A DNA stretch of 64,000 nt, from contig NC_031477.1 of assembly GCF_000006565.2 (NCBI RefSeq), positions 5,728,183 to 5,792,182 on the forward strand. The letters are read 5' to 3'. Source of the stretch: Toxoplasma gondii ME49. Lineage: Eukaryota > Apicomplexa > Conoidasida > Eucoccidiorida > Sarcocystidae. Of the stretch, positions 25,701 to 35,437 are shown one piece after another. The first letter of the stretch is position 1; the number at the start of each line of letters is the position of its first letter. The notes under the pieces were generated by a model. The model ran no database searches. It worked only from the letters and a program-made list of their open reading frames with translations, and was not told where the DNA came from. The position numbers were made by a program, and so were the translations under genes.

Positions 25701-27086
25701 CGCGACAGCAATGGAAGCTTGTCGGATCGAACTTTCTACGAAGAGGACGGCTCGACTCTGGGCAGCGACCAGTTCGGCATGTTCGGGTCGTCCGGCGTGT
25801 CTAGTAGCCCACAGCGCGGCAGCGATGTCTTCGAGGCCTGCAGCGGCACCCCAGAGTCCGTCAACGGCTTCGTGGGTCGGCAGGGATCCACGAGCGGTCA
25901 TCGCATGGCTCAGCGCAGTTCCCTCGGACGCACCGCATCCTCGTTCGGGTCTGCGGGGCAGAGGCTGAGGCCTGTGGGGAGTCTCCGACATGCCTGGGAA
26001 GACTTCAGCACGTTCTCGCAGCAGGGAGCCGCAAGGCGGGACGCTCCGGGAGCGCGCCTCGACTCGCAGGGAACAGGAAATTCCTACAATGTCGTGCGCC
26101 TCTGGAGCGGAACGTTCGCGTCGCTGCCTTCGGCGCAGACACCCAGGCGCGACTCGGCGCGCCTGCCGAGAACCAGAGGCGACGTGGAGAGAGTCTCGGC
26201 TGGGGCGTCCATTGCGTCGCCGGGTTCCAGAGGCCCTGGAGCCTCTGAGAAGAACGATAGGCGGAAAGGTCGGAGATTGACGCCCGCGCAACGGTTTGGA
26301 AGCCGCAGAAGTGACTCTTCGCGGGGCGTGTGTTCAGGTGACGGCAGAGACGCCGCGCGCGCCAGGAGGTGGACGCAGGGCCTCTTCGGGGGCCGAGACC
26401 GGGGAGAGGTCTCTGGCGATGACCTGCTGGGGACTGGAGAGAACCGGGAAATGCCAGGCGAGCCGACCGAGACGAAGGGACGCCGAGGCCCACGACGCGC
26501 GCGGAGCCGCCGGGGCAGGCACGGTAGCCGAAGAAACGAATACCGAGGAAACGACGAAGAAGCTGAAGTGGCCGACGCGGAAGGCTCTGACAGGTCCCGT
26601 TTTTCACCGTCACTCGACAGCGACTCCGATCGCAGTTCCTCTCTCCCTCGGTCTTCGGATGACAACTCGGATAGACGAGAGTCGGCGAGGCGAGCGCGGA
26701 GTCCAAGTCTCAGCGACAGCTCGCCGCTCCAGAGCAGCGAGACCAGCAGCGACGCGTCTGACGGGTACCGGTCATACTCGCAGAAGTCTCCGGAGGCGAG
26801 TTCGAGGAGTCTTCTCGCTGACGAAGAGCGAGAGCGAGAAGCCCTGCAAATGCCCGAGCTCGTGGACCGCGCAGCCAGGGCCGAGCGACTACCCTTCCTA
26901 CCACGGCTCCCGTTCACTGTCGGGAGACGGTCGGATGCAGATGCTGCACGGACATTCTTCAGACAAAGGGTTGTCCAAGTCGCAAACTACGAAATGGCCC
27001 ACCTCGGTTTCTCCGTCTTGACCTACTTCCTCGACAGCTGCGTCGCTCCAGGAACGGCGGACGCAACGATGTCTCTCCTTGTCTGA
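1..27086 (+). CDS. VPS13-like: Giant VPS13-family bridge-like lipid-transfer protein (5' partial)
   Basis: Eight exons: 1(open)-1349, 2196-3120, 3347-3606, 4108-4753, 5297-14759, 15422-18405, 18730-25110, 25638-27086. All junctions are GT-AG and the phases agree throughout, giving 7,812 codons from the ATG at 19. Codons 1-18 upstream are also open and no chorein N-terminus is seen, so the true start probably lies left of the window. VPS13 proteins are rod-like lipid channels at membrane contact sites. Family marks seen: repeated beta segments in exons 1-5, the adaptor-binding/SHR-BD-like repeats in exons 6-7, the signature WVQVDNHAKGAYYP near residue 6565, the C-terminal helical region (LLGAVDLFGNP near 6970) and a PH-like region near 7240-7300. 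Very long disordered insertions make it roughly twice the length of typical VPS13. The stretches between exons are introns with no other gene visible. The assignment to VPS13 is firm; the exact start and ortholog are not. Confidence 0.87.
5297..14759 (+). CDS. VPS13-like exon 5, 9.46-kb exon of the lipid-transfer rod
   Basis: One uninterrupted 9,463-nt exon, entered in phase 0 after a CAG acceptor and left in phase 1 at an ACAG|GTACGG donor. It opens with a rod repeat (VDVVQERLDVIVCELDVEF), then alternates short conserved beta segments with large Ser/Gly/Arg-rich insertions. Conserved islands include the segment near 10720-11180 (PFRFFFPSMW, then YSLLYIYQLLSIL), the one near 11940-12150, and one near 13520-13760 (NPWLTLEASMMLELEHYN, then DLEATWLNLNLNVAL). 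The last matches the 'own W-P local' type of repeat found in the middle of VPS13 rods. More than half of the exon is predicted disordered by composition. No alternative internal splice pair was needed to keep the frame open. Confidence 0.85.
15422..18405 (+). CDS. VPS13-like exon 6, start of adaptor-binding (VAB/SHR-BD-like) region
   Basis: Entered through a TTTCAG acceptor that completes a split Glu codon, and left in phase 0 at TGG|GTGAGA. Beta-repeat motifs typical of the VPS13 adaptor-binding domain are visible: YDLFLSSCLVVRNTTQFHLS near 15995-16055, IPVVLNVDCIELQPFD near 17090, PLFWTLTDNAPLWVCLKK near 17155, and HCLVICNRLPRTMYVRP near 17490. Each has the strand-Asn-strand form of this region. 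Between 16190 and 17050, and from 17800 to 18240, the protein is Ser/Gly/Arg/Asp-rich and probably disordered. The intron before it (14760-15421) and the one after (18406-18729) are CT-rich near their acceptors and hold no other gene. Confidence 0.83.
18730..25110 (+). CDS. VPS13-like exon 7, adaptor-binding repeats plus VPS13 C-terminal domains
   Basis: Starts after TTTTGCAG in phase 0 with MINRCAYPILLKRVDSG. This exon carries the most diagnostic parts of the gene. Further adaptor-binding repeats are PAFVLVNERQETPLWIRE near 19120 and IPDYILLNKTSFGLCIGQ near 21190. The VPS13 signature WVQVDNHAKGAYYPTM is near 22813. The strand NLDIGRIVLVINIRN is near 23760. The C-terminal amphipathic helix block (IKQIFQLLGAVDLFGNP, then SNIAEGLMNGGRGLAFTLG) spans 23990-24420. 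A PH-like stretch with RRFLAVGCKKVGYVESG and VVWSCMRNQIVQVEL runs from about 24840 to 25030. The region 19330-21110 is a 600-residue low-complexity insertion. In VPS13 proteins the C-terminal helices and PH-like domain bind membranes and partner organelles. Confidence 0.87.
25638..27086 (+). CDS. VPS13-like exon 8, Ser/Arg-rich C-terminal extension
   Basis: Joined in phase 0 through CTACAG|AAC after AGG|GTACGC at 25110. It encodes 482 residues beyond the PH-like region that normally closes VPS13. Composition is Ser/Arg/Asp/Glu-rich with runs such as DDESSSTSSSEYRDS and SDSDRSSSLPRSSDD, ending in a more ordered segment (FRQRVVQVANYEMAHLGFSV). The stop is TGA at 27084-27086. I see no known domain. 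The exon is well supported by open frame and coding-type composition, although a shorter form reading past 25110 would stop at 25182. Confidence 0.78.
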   Translation, partial: NRGAPPQRRDDESSSTSSSEYRDSNGSLSDRTFYEEDGSTLGSDQFGMFGSSGVSSSPQRGSDVFEACSGTPESVNGFVGRQGSTSGHRMAQRSSLGRTASSFGSAGQRLRPVGSLRHAWEDFSTFSQQGAARRDAPGARLDSQGTGNSYNVVRLWSGTFASLPSAQTPRRDSARLPRTRGDVERVSAGASIASPGSRGPGASEKNDRRKGRRLTPAQRFGSRRSDSSRGVCSGDGRDAARARRWTQGLFGGRDRGEVSGDDLLGTGENREMPGEPTETKGRRGPRRARSRRGRHGSRRNEYRGNDEEAEVADAEGSDRSRFSPSLDSDSDRSSSLPRSSDDNSDRRESARRARSPSLSDSSPLQSSETSSDASDGYRSYSQKSPEASSRSLLADEEREREALQMPELVDRAARAERLPFLPRLPFTVGRRSDADAARTFFRQRVVQVANYEMAHLGFSVLTYFLDSCVAPGTADATMSLLV

Positions 27087-29333
27087 AGATGGGGGGGGGG
27101 GGGGGGGAAAGACAGAGGTGAAGGGGACAAGGCCGCATCCTGAAGAAGTAGCAGGGTGGTTAGGTTTTACGGTGTGGCACGCTCAAGCAGCCTCTCGGTT
27201 TTCTCTTTCTGTTTATCCTCGTGACAGCTGGAATCCATACATTAGGCGTAGAAAATCTGATCTGGAGTAACTTCAATGTCGTTGTGCATCCAAATCCAGC
27301 GCTTCTAGCTGTCTTAAAGAACATTCCAGTGGAGTGATTGTCAGTCGCGTTCATCTTCGAGTAAAACGTTTTTGATATCCCCCTTCATAGACGATTCCGA
27401 TGCTCAGCAGGACCAAAAGAGAAGAGCGGTCGGCGAAGAGAGGGAAGAAGAAAACAGCAACGCGCGAGAAAAATGAGTAGTCTCGCCCGTCGCAAGTTCC
27501 GTGACGGGGAGAAGTCTAAGGCTCTACGATGCATCTCAAACTTCTGCTGTGGCTTAGTCACCGAAAATGTTGCGCAAGGTGTTCTTTTTTTGTATGTCTT
27601 TTCAGCGTGTCTTATACACTTGTGACTAATGCGACAGCTGCAGAGTTTGCAAAAGCCTCCTCGGGCATCCTGACCTCGCGGAGAGCTTTCTGAGACTGTC
27701 TTATTTACAATCGGTTCACCCCACAACGGTCTCTTCTGTGCCTGCGTTTTAGCGAGAGCCAGGAGACGGGGGCTGAGGGACCCGCAGTGCGTTGCCTGCT
27801 TCACGACAGGGGAGAAAGGTAGGAAGAAAGAGAAACTGTGGAATAGCTGAGGGCGAGACTCGGCGTTTCTGCTCGTCCTTCCGTTCGGCCTCTTCTTAGA
27901 GACACTGTCGTGAGGCACTCTGCGTCTCGGCACGTGCTTTCGTCGGAGGCCTCGCTCGTGTCTATAAACCACTCTGTCTTGTCAAGTCTGTGTCTCTGAA
28001 GGGGTGAACATACGAAAAATGGGACCTACTTGCAGACCTAAAAACAGCTGGAGTCTCTTCGCCGTGTCCCAGTCGATGTCTGACTTCCTTGGCACACGCT
28101 GCATCGCATGCAGTCGTGTCTCCGGCTTTCTGAGGCTGTTTGAACAGCCAGTGTTCGGCAGAGGCAAAGCCAGTCGAATGAAAGTTTTTCTTCTTTGGTC
28201 CTGAACGGGAAACCATCCCATCTCGGTCCAAGGCGAGAGCGCTCTTTTCGACACCTCTGAAAACGCATCTTTGTTGCCTTTGATTGTTCCGCCTTTTCTG
28301 TAAGGCGTCTCACTCAAAGTTTTGAACAGCGTGGAGCACGAATGCCCCCACCGCCACCCCCCACCCCCCGCCGGCGACGAAGCACGTGGCTAGCGCATGC
28401 AGACGGCGAAAAATGTCGAGATATCCAGAGAGACGCGCCAGCAGAGGCCCCTGTCTTAAGGATCGAAACGCCATGTGTCTACACATAGAACGGCAGCTGC
28501 AAGAACTCTGTCGCCAGCGTTTCCACACTTCAAGGCACATGGGAACAGTCACGAGGCAGCCAGCGGTTATTAGATACATGGCACGATGGGGGCTTGTGGC
28601 CACCGCAAAGTGAACAGAAACAAGACAGGCAAGAGCACAACTGACAAAACGTTGGAGGCGAAGAAAAAAAGAATCTCGCTCACGGATGCGTTGTCCTTTG
28701 TGCAGAAAAGAGCAAACAGAAATGGGGCGGCTGCCTCTGAAGCCGAGTTGCATGCACCACACGGAGCACCGTATACCCAGAAGAAAGTGAAAAAAGAGGG
28801 AAGTTATGATATGGCCTGTTGAGCTGTTTCTACGGAATTTGAGCATGCAACCGAATACTTATTTATATGCAGAGAGAGCATCTAGTTAAGAAGATAGAAC
28901 AGCGTGTTTCCGATTAAAATGCGATCCCACAAATCGTTCACCAAGCATACACCCCGTCCTGGACGGAATATATTGATGGTGCAGTTCACACGCATCGTTC
29001 TCCAACGGGGCAAGGTATAGACTGTGTCGCGCGTATACGAATACGTTAATTAACTATATTAATATACATGTCTAGAAAATATACGCATAAAAGAATAGAA
29101 GCAGAGGCAGACACTGCCTCAGCACTGCTGTTTTGCACACTCCCGAGTAGACAGCAAAGGGAAAAGTGCCTCTTCTGATTTTCCTCCAAAGTGCATTCGC
29201 TTCCGTTCCTTTCCCCATACTGGGGCAAAAAAAGGCATTTTGCCTGGGGCTGTTCGCACATTGATAAGTTTTGATTTGATCTTGAAGCGAAACACAAAAT
29301 GAAACTCGACGGGCCGGGCGTCCAAATGCTCCT
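27087..29333. other. Convergent 3' intergenic interval
   Basis: Lies between the stop of the plus-strand VPS13-like gene and the stop of the minus-strand tandem GST-N gene, so it should hold both 3' UTRs. It starts with a 17-G homopolymer. Open frames here (for example minus 28310-28846) have no recognisable domain, no matching splice partners and no codon pattern like the neighbouring genes. AT content rises after about 28850. I see no RNA gene or mobile element. Confidence 0.7.
27091..27107 (+). repeat. Homopolymer run of 17 G
   Basis: Seventeen consecutive G residues lie four bases past the VPS13-like stop codon, in the presumed 3' UTR. Such runs are length-unstable and prone to sequencing error. 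Because it lies after the TGA it does not affect the reading frame. Confidence 0.95.
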
Positions 29334-32300
29334 TCAATCAGAGGGATTTTTCTTGCCGTACATCATCCAGGTCTCCTGGGGTGGTGCGCCTCGTTGGTAA
29401 GTCTCCTAGAGAGGCAAAAGACAGGAAACAAAGTTCATAAGAAACCAAGACCGCGACATGCACACGAATTACAGGCCGCAAGTTAACACAGCAAAAACGG
29501 AAAACGCATACAGTAACGAACAGCAGCAGGCTTCTTTGCGTCACCATATGTATCATCTCCAAGCCTTAGATAGATAGATAGATACATGCGCATACATAGA
29601 TACATAGACAGACATGTACAGTTGTGTAGAAACACTTTCATTTATATATACTTGTATAGAAGTGTATAGTTTTCCACGAGGACTACGAGGAAGAAATGCA
29701 TGGGTCGATGCAGATGAAGGGGGTTCTCACGAGCAGATACTGGACAATGGCTGCAGAGCTTCCTATCTCGGTGTCTGTGTTTGGATCCCTCAGATAGGTG
29801 GGAACAGCTGAGGCGTAGCAGGCGATGCCGAAGCAGTTAGCTGGGAAGGCCGATGGCCACGATCGTGTCTTTCCAACAGGAGAGGGGCGCATTCTCCCGC
29901 TTCCTATCGCCGTCGTGTGCAGTCTGTAGGGGAGTTCTCTGCATGCGTGAAAGTCACAGGTGCCCGAAAAAAAATTCAGTGCGAAGAAAACGAAGTGGAA
30001 AGAGGGTACCACGAAAATCATGACAGCCCGGGAGATGCAAGAGTGCAAAAAAAAGCACGCAAGAGACACAACTGAAAACTCCATTTCGAGAACAGAGGAA
30101 CGACGCGTGCAGCGCACCCACGCATGGTTTGAGGCAGGTACACAGGAGGTGACGGCGCCTGCCAGATCCGGAAATTCCGACGGGAAACGAATGGAAAGCG
30201 TGGCAAAGGCGACAAAAGAATACCCACAGCGAAAGATAGAAAAACTGACTGAGGGAGAGAAAGAAACACAAAGGGTGAGAAAAGAACGCCACGAAGAGAG
30301 AGGTACACACAGAGAGAGGAGTACGTGAAGAAGTATTCAGGGGACTACACACACACAAATAGAAATGGAGCTGTCTACAGGAACGGCCAGACGGTGTGAT
30401 GAATGTGAATCGCTTGTCCCTGGAAAAGGAGAAAAAAAAAGGAAACCTGGAGAGACAGGTGGAGACAAGAAAATTTGGAGAGCCTACAGGGAAGTAAGGA
30501 CTTCGCGAACGCGTCTTGAGGGGGCGGAGGCCTCGCAACCCCACAGCTCCAGAGGCTGAACGCATGTAGAGAAAAGAATCCAGCCGACACACAGTGGAAA
30601 AAAAGAAGACCTCCAAAAAAACTCCCGATCCGACCAGCTCCCCATGAACAACGCGACTGCATGCGTTTCTGCCTTCGCTCTCGGATCACACACGTCCGTG
30701 TCTTCTGAATTCAGATGGAATCCGAGGGGCACAAGCCTCGCCGCCAATCTGCGTGGAAAGAAACTCAGGTTTCCTCGAGCGTGTAAAACTCCACAGACTT
30801 AAGCTGCTCAGTGCATACTCTGTTCCACGATGTGGTGAGGAGGATTGATCTGTGCCTGTGCAAGTTTCTTTCAGGTCTTTTGCACAGTTCACGACTGTCA
30901 GACGTTTCGGTGAAACGAGAAGGGAAGACGAACGAACCTTCTTAGGGAGTTCAGACGGAATGCGGAGAATTCCAGCTGTCATCATCGGGCCTGAGGAAGA
31001 AAGGGAACAGAGGTGGAGACACAACGACCCCATGCGACAGCCATCCAGCGAGAGGACCGCATGCAGGCCAGCAAGAGTGCCAGGAAGTTCCCAGATGTTT
31101 TGAACGCAAACGAAAAAAAGCATGAAGGCCGTGAGGGAGACACGGTGTCGGCGGACGACATCTGCAAGAGCTTAGGATCGGCTGCCTCTGTTTCGGCCTG
31201 AGAGAGAACACTGCTTCCCTGGGGAAAAGTAGGAAAGATCCTAACAAGGTGCAGACGGGGCGCAAGCGTTCGTTCATGGCAACCACCCGATTTCAACCCT
31301 CTAGGAAACGCAGTCTCAATTGCCACGGTTGGTGAATATATCCACGTATCTACTGCTAGACCGGCAGTCATCATGTGATGTGTCAAAGCAGGGAACCTAG
31401 ACGCATGCAGCCGGCATAAAGCCAGCGGAAGGGGAAGGATGTGAGAATCGAGATCGGGGAAGCACAAAAAGGAGAACGACGAAGCGCTTCTGTGAACAGG
31501 ATGAGACTGCTTGTTCTGCGCGGTCAACGTCGACTTCGAGTCGGACTAGCAGTTTACATCTTGGAGGTCCTTGTTTACGCAAGAGCCAGGCGCTCTATTG
31601 TGGTTTCATGAGTACCACGTTAAGTGCATTGGGTTCAGCGATATATCCGTTGTGTGTTTGAAGAATCAGAAAACTTGTGAACAAGCTGTACGGGGATCTC
31701 CGGATTCAGCGTGACAACCTTCTACGGTTCACGCACCGAGAGGACTACAGAACGAAGGCTGCACACCCGCAAAAACTGTCAGGCTTCCAGCTGTCTGCAG
31801 TCCGTCAGCGCGCCGGCGAGAAGAACTCCCTTGGCAGGGAAGACTCCTGCGGCAGCCTTTAATCTACCATTGAAAGGAAGACGCAGCTGTGACTGGTCTC
31901 TCTGCTCCAGAAGGTCGGCGTCGCGTCTGATAAAAAAGACTTATCGTCGAACGTCGGAATCGAGGTAGCCCGACGGTACGTGGCGCCTAACAACGACTCC
32001 GTCTTCCAGTTGAAAAAACGGACCTCGCGTGTGTTGCCATTCTGCTGAACTGGCCGAACTTACGACAGAATGTAGTCAGAGGAAGCGAGAGCATTTCAAT
32101 GACTCCAATCTTTGCAAGCCGGTAGTTCAGAGGCGCCCGAGCACTGGCGCCATACTCCCGCCACAGATACTTGATGATCTCGTCTGACTGATACATGCGG
32201 ATGTCCGTGTTCGCTGGAAAAGCAAAGCGAAAAAACTAAGAGGCAACAACAGACGCATTTCTGGCTTTTCTTTACTGTCGGAACGGGTTTCTATTTCCTC

Positions 32301-35300
32301 AATGTATTCACGGACTCGCGTCAACACCCCCTCCGACTCTCGCTCTGTCTTTGGAAGAGAAAATAATAGTTAAAACCTAACATTTGGAAAGCAAGAAGAC
32401 ACATTTTATTACGTGAAAAAACAGGTGAGTTTATAAATTGTTAATGGTAATCTATCTTCTTTCATTATCTCATACCCACTGATGCATGACAGCATCCCCC
32501 CCCTCTCGCGAGACTTACGGTCTTCCAAGTAGGGGAACATGAGTGCCCCGCCTGCGGCCTTGACGGCTGGACGATACCTGAGGCAGAGGGTTGTCTCAGA
32601 GAATAAACAGTTCGTATACATAAAGTGGGCAAGAAGAGATAGGCATTTATAATATCAATGTGGGACAAGCATGAGGCATGAAAAAGCCAATGAATAAAAA
32701 CAATATTTACGTTTTCCAAAACCTGAGGGAACCCGGCAACAGGAGGTGCGCCTTCCTGCACTTGCTTCAAGTTGTTTTCTCCATAGCTCCGCCAGTCGAT
32801 TGGCTCAGGCCATCGGCCGCAAGAACGCGAGAAAAATCCTCATGAAAACGGTTCGTCTTCATGTTGTGGTTGTGCATGCGTCTGGGTTCCCCCCAACCTC
32901 GTTTTCTATCCCGCTGCCGACTTCTGAACGTTTTGGTGGCGAGATGGTTGCCCGCACAAACTGTTCCAGTAGAGCGCATGCTACGCGCGAGTTGTCCTCC
33001 ACGCAATGTAGATGTAGAGCCTCACCTGGAATTCCTGCAGTACCCCGCAATCTGCAATGTCTCTCTTGGACAAGGGAAGATGTCGCACTCGAGTGCCAAG
33101 ACGCTCAGGGTCTGGAAAGTCGAAAAAACGAAAAACAACCCTCCACATTTTTAAATTGGAAACAGAGGTCCGACAGTTAGACCCTGAGCACCTGGATCAT
33201 GAACAGGACTAGATATTCCCAGTGCCTGTACGAACAGCGATCATAATTGTTCCTCTACGCGTTCACTCGTCTCGCTGTACGCTTCTGCGTTTCTTCTCCA
33301 GTTTTTTGCTTGCATCTTCTCCCCTCTGAAACACCCAAACCCGGCAAGCCACGAAATGGACCGCTGGATCGCTTCTTGAAAACCTTTGTTGAGCGAGTCC
33401 ACGCTGTATCTGCTAGCATAGTTTCGAGGCCACTCAGGATCTCTGCGAGTCTGTTATTGGCGGCTTGAAGGCGAGACGCTCTAGAGAAAGAAGGCTCTTC
33501 ACAAGCACTCCCGCTGGCCGACAAAGTTTATCCTCTCTCTGTTAGCCGTTGCTTTTTCTTCGAGCGTGCACAGAGGCGCCTACCTCGCGAACCTTCCGGC
33601 AAAACGGACAGCCTTCGAATCTGGGGCAGCGCATGCAGGCCAAAACCAACCACAGAAAGGCGATGCAGGCGATAGCGAAGAAACAGGCACGTCAAGGAGC
33701 AAAAGGAGAATCCTAATATCTATCCCACCGGGAAATCCAATCGAGTTGCACACAGTCTATTTCTTATTCTTCGGTTGCCCACTTCGACATGCGTCGTTGC
33801 GTTTCTTCGCGTTTTAAATTTAACAGAACATGACTGGAGTTGTGCGGAACAGAAGACGACGTTCTCGAGGAGTTCCGACCCTACAGTCCACAGGACATTC
33901 TGAAGACGACGCGCGTTACTAGAAAAGGAATCGCAGTTCTTTACGGCTACTGTGCGCCGCCGCACACACTCTCTCAAACAACTCACGTTCACTCAAAAGC
34001 AGGTCGAGTGTGAAGGGAGGCTCATACACACGCTCCAGAGGGGCAGGGGAAGGAAGCCACCGATAGAAGCGCCCGAAAGCGAAAACGCGGAAAGACATGG
34101 AAAGGAAACAAAAGCAGAGAAAGAGGACGAGAAAGAGCAGACAGGAAGCAACAACAGAGGAAGCACTTTGAGAGAGAAATCGAGCTGTGCAGCCGGCGCT
34201 TTGCTTCTCTTTAACACAGAGACGGCTCTCTCTCCTACTCGTAGAGTCGCAGAGGTATCTGCGGTCGTTTGCATCTCTCTAACCCCGAAGCTGCAAAGTA
34301 GCCGGAGAAGAGTCTGAGGACGTCGACCAGCCACAAAGAAATCCAGTTTACGAACGGCCAGACGAAGGGGATGCGAGTCTGCAAAAACTGGAAGAAGGAG
34401 GCGATGAGGTGCCGCAGGAATCTGAGGAACACGGGAAGGAAACAGGGAAGGAAAACGTACAGTCGGCAGAGCCTCGAAGGATCATCGAGAGACCAGGAAG
34501 AGAGAAAAGCAAAAACAAGGACGAGATGTCACAGAAGTCGTGCAACCGCAACAAAAGCGTCAGGAAATCAGGAAACAGGTAGCGACCCCTAGCGAGACAT
34601 GGAGACAGACAGAGAGACAGCGGACACTACACGAGAGACACAGAACACTCAGGGCAAGAGACAGAGGAGTCCGAGACAGAAGACACAAAGAAAATGACAA
34701 AGGAGACAGGCAGAGAGAGAGAGGGAGACCGAGGAGACATCGAGAGGAGACTGCAGCTATGTTGGTAGTGACGAATGTGTGGTGAATCAAGTGTAAAACT
34801 CGAAGCGAACCAATAGACTGAATGAGCAGTGGTGGTCGAAGACAACGTTGTGGCGGAGAGGAGGGCGGAGGAGGCGGGGAAATAAGGTAGAAGACAAGAC
34901 GAGGTCCGGAACAGAGACAGAAGACAGAGACGGAGGACTGGAGGAGAGCGGAAGAGTGCGAAGGAGAATGAGGAGTAGAGAAGAAAAGAGAGAGAGAGCA
35001 GAAGATAGACAGTAAGAGATAGGCATTGTAAGAGATAGACAGGAAGAAAAAGACAGGAAGAGATTAAGAAAAAGAGATAGGGAGGAAAGAGAGGCAGGAT
35101 GAGGTAGAGAGGAAGAAGTACAGAGGAAGAGATAGTGATGAAAGAGAACCTTGTGCACCTTGGAAGTGCAGAAGAGAGAAGAAAGAGACAGATAGAAAGA
35201 AAAAGGATGAGAGGAAGGAAGGGGAGATAGTGAAGAAGCGGTGGTGAGGCCTGTTGTTGTGATGGGGAAGAGAGCAGAGAGAAAAGCTCGGACTGGCTAA

Positions 35301-35437
35301 TCACAGGAATCAAAGAACGAATGGGAGATGACATTCGGTGTGGAAACTCACCTGGGAGCCAGCAGTGATGCAGTCCCGAGGACAGCGAGAGCTCCGCGAC
35401 TGCGGATGTCTCGATAGATGTGGTGTGCCAGTTTCAT
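29334..35437 (-). CDS. Tandem thioredoxin-like / GST N-terminal domain protein, 333 aa
   Basis: Ten exons on the minus strand, high to low: 35437-35352, 34421-34239, 33620-33584, 33111-33026, 32577-32519, 32213-32064, 30990-30938, 30555-30488, 29938-29731, 29405-29334. They sum to 1,002 nt, all GT-AG and phase-consistent. Residues 1-75 contain hydrophobic stretches that could anchor or target the protein. Domain 1 has the redox motif CPFC at 94-97 (LRLYEFEGCPFCRKVRE) and the cis-Pro/substrate loop FPYLEDPNTDIRMYQSDEII at about 145-164. Domain 2 repeats the plan (PLELWGCEASAPSRRVREVL, then YLRDPNTDTEIGSS) but has APSR at 229-232 where CxxC is expected. This two-domain layout is known from chloroplast and cyanobacterial thioredoxin/GST-N proteins. 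The substrate is unknown; glutaredoxin- or GST-like chemistry is inferred. Plastid (apicoplast) location is possible but not shown by a clear bipartite leader. Confidence 0.86.
29567..29584 (+). repeat. Short GATA tetranucleotide repeat
   Basis: About four to five copies of GATA in the last intron (29406-29730) of the tandem GST-N gene. The surrounding 60 bases continue as degenerate GATA/CATA units. Confidence 0.8.
33584..33620 (-). CDS. 37-nt micro-exon carrying the CPFC redox centre
   Basis: Third exon of the tandem GST-N gene. A CCCAG acceptor precedes it and a GAG|GTAGGC donor follows it. It supplies the last base of a split Glu codon and then FEGCPFCRKVRE. At 37 nt (not a multiple of three), skipping it would remove the only CxxC and shift the frame. 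Homologous domains have the same residues at this position, which is why I place it despite its size. Confidence 0.82.
34590..35285 (+). repeat. Purine-rich (GA) tract in intron 1 of the tandem GST-N gene
   Basis: About 700 bases almost entirely of A and G on the plus strand, dominated by GAGA, GACAGA and GGAAGA units. It lies inside the 930-base first intron (34422-35351) of the minus-strand gene, where it reads as a long pyrimidine tract. The long open frames across it (minus 34627-35334, rich in Ser, Leu and Phe) come from this composition and are not taken as coding. Confidence 0.85.

Noticed and set aside
28310..28846. Minus-strand open frame of 178 codons in the convergent 3' interval
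   Set aside because: No domain, no splice partner, and Cys/Ser/Leu-rich random-type composition.
29954..30616. Minus-strand open frame of 220 codons
   Set aside because: Runs across intron 8 of the tandem GST-N gene in the wrong frame for exons 8 and 9; Phe/Ser/Leu-rich intronic composition.
33255..33524. Minus-strand open frame of 89 codons between GST-N exons 3 and 4
   Set aside because: Exons 3 and 4 join directly (CRKVRE then TLSVLALECD), as in homologs; this stretch is intronic.
34627..35334. Minus-strand open frame of 235 codons rich in Ser, Leu and Phe
   Set aside because: A by-product of the pyrimidine tract in intron 1 of the tandem GST-N gene; no start context or homology.
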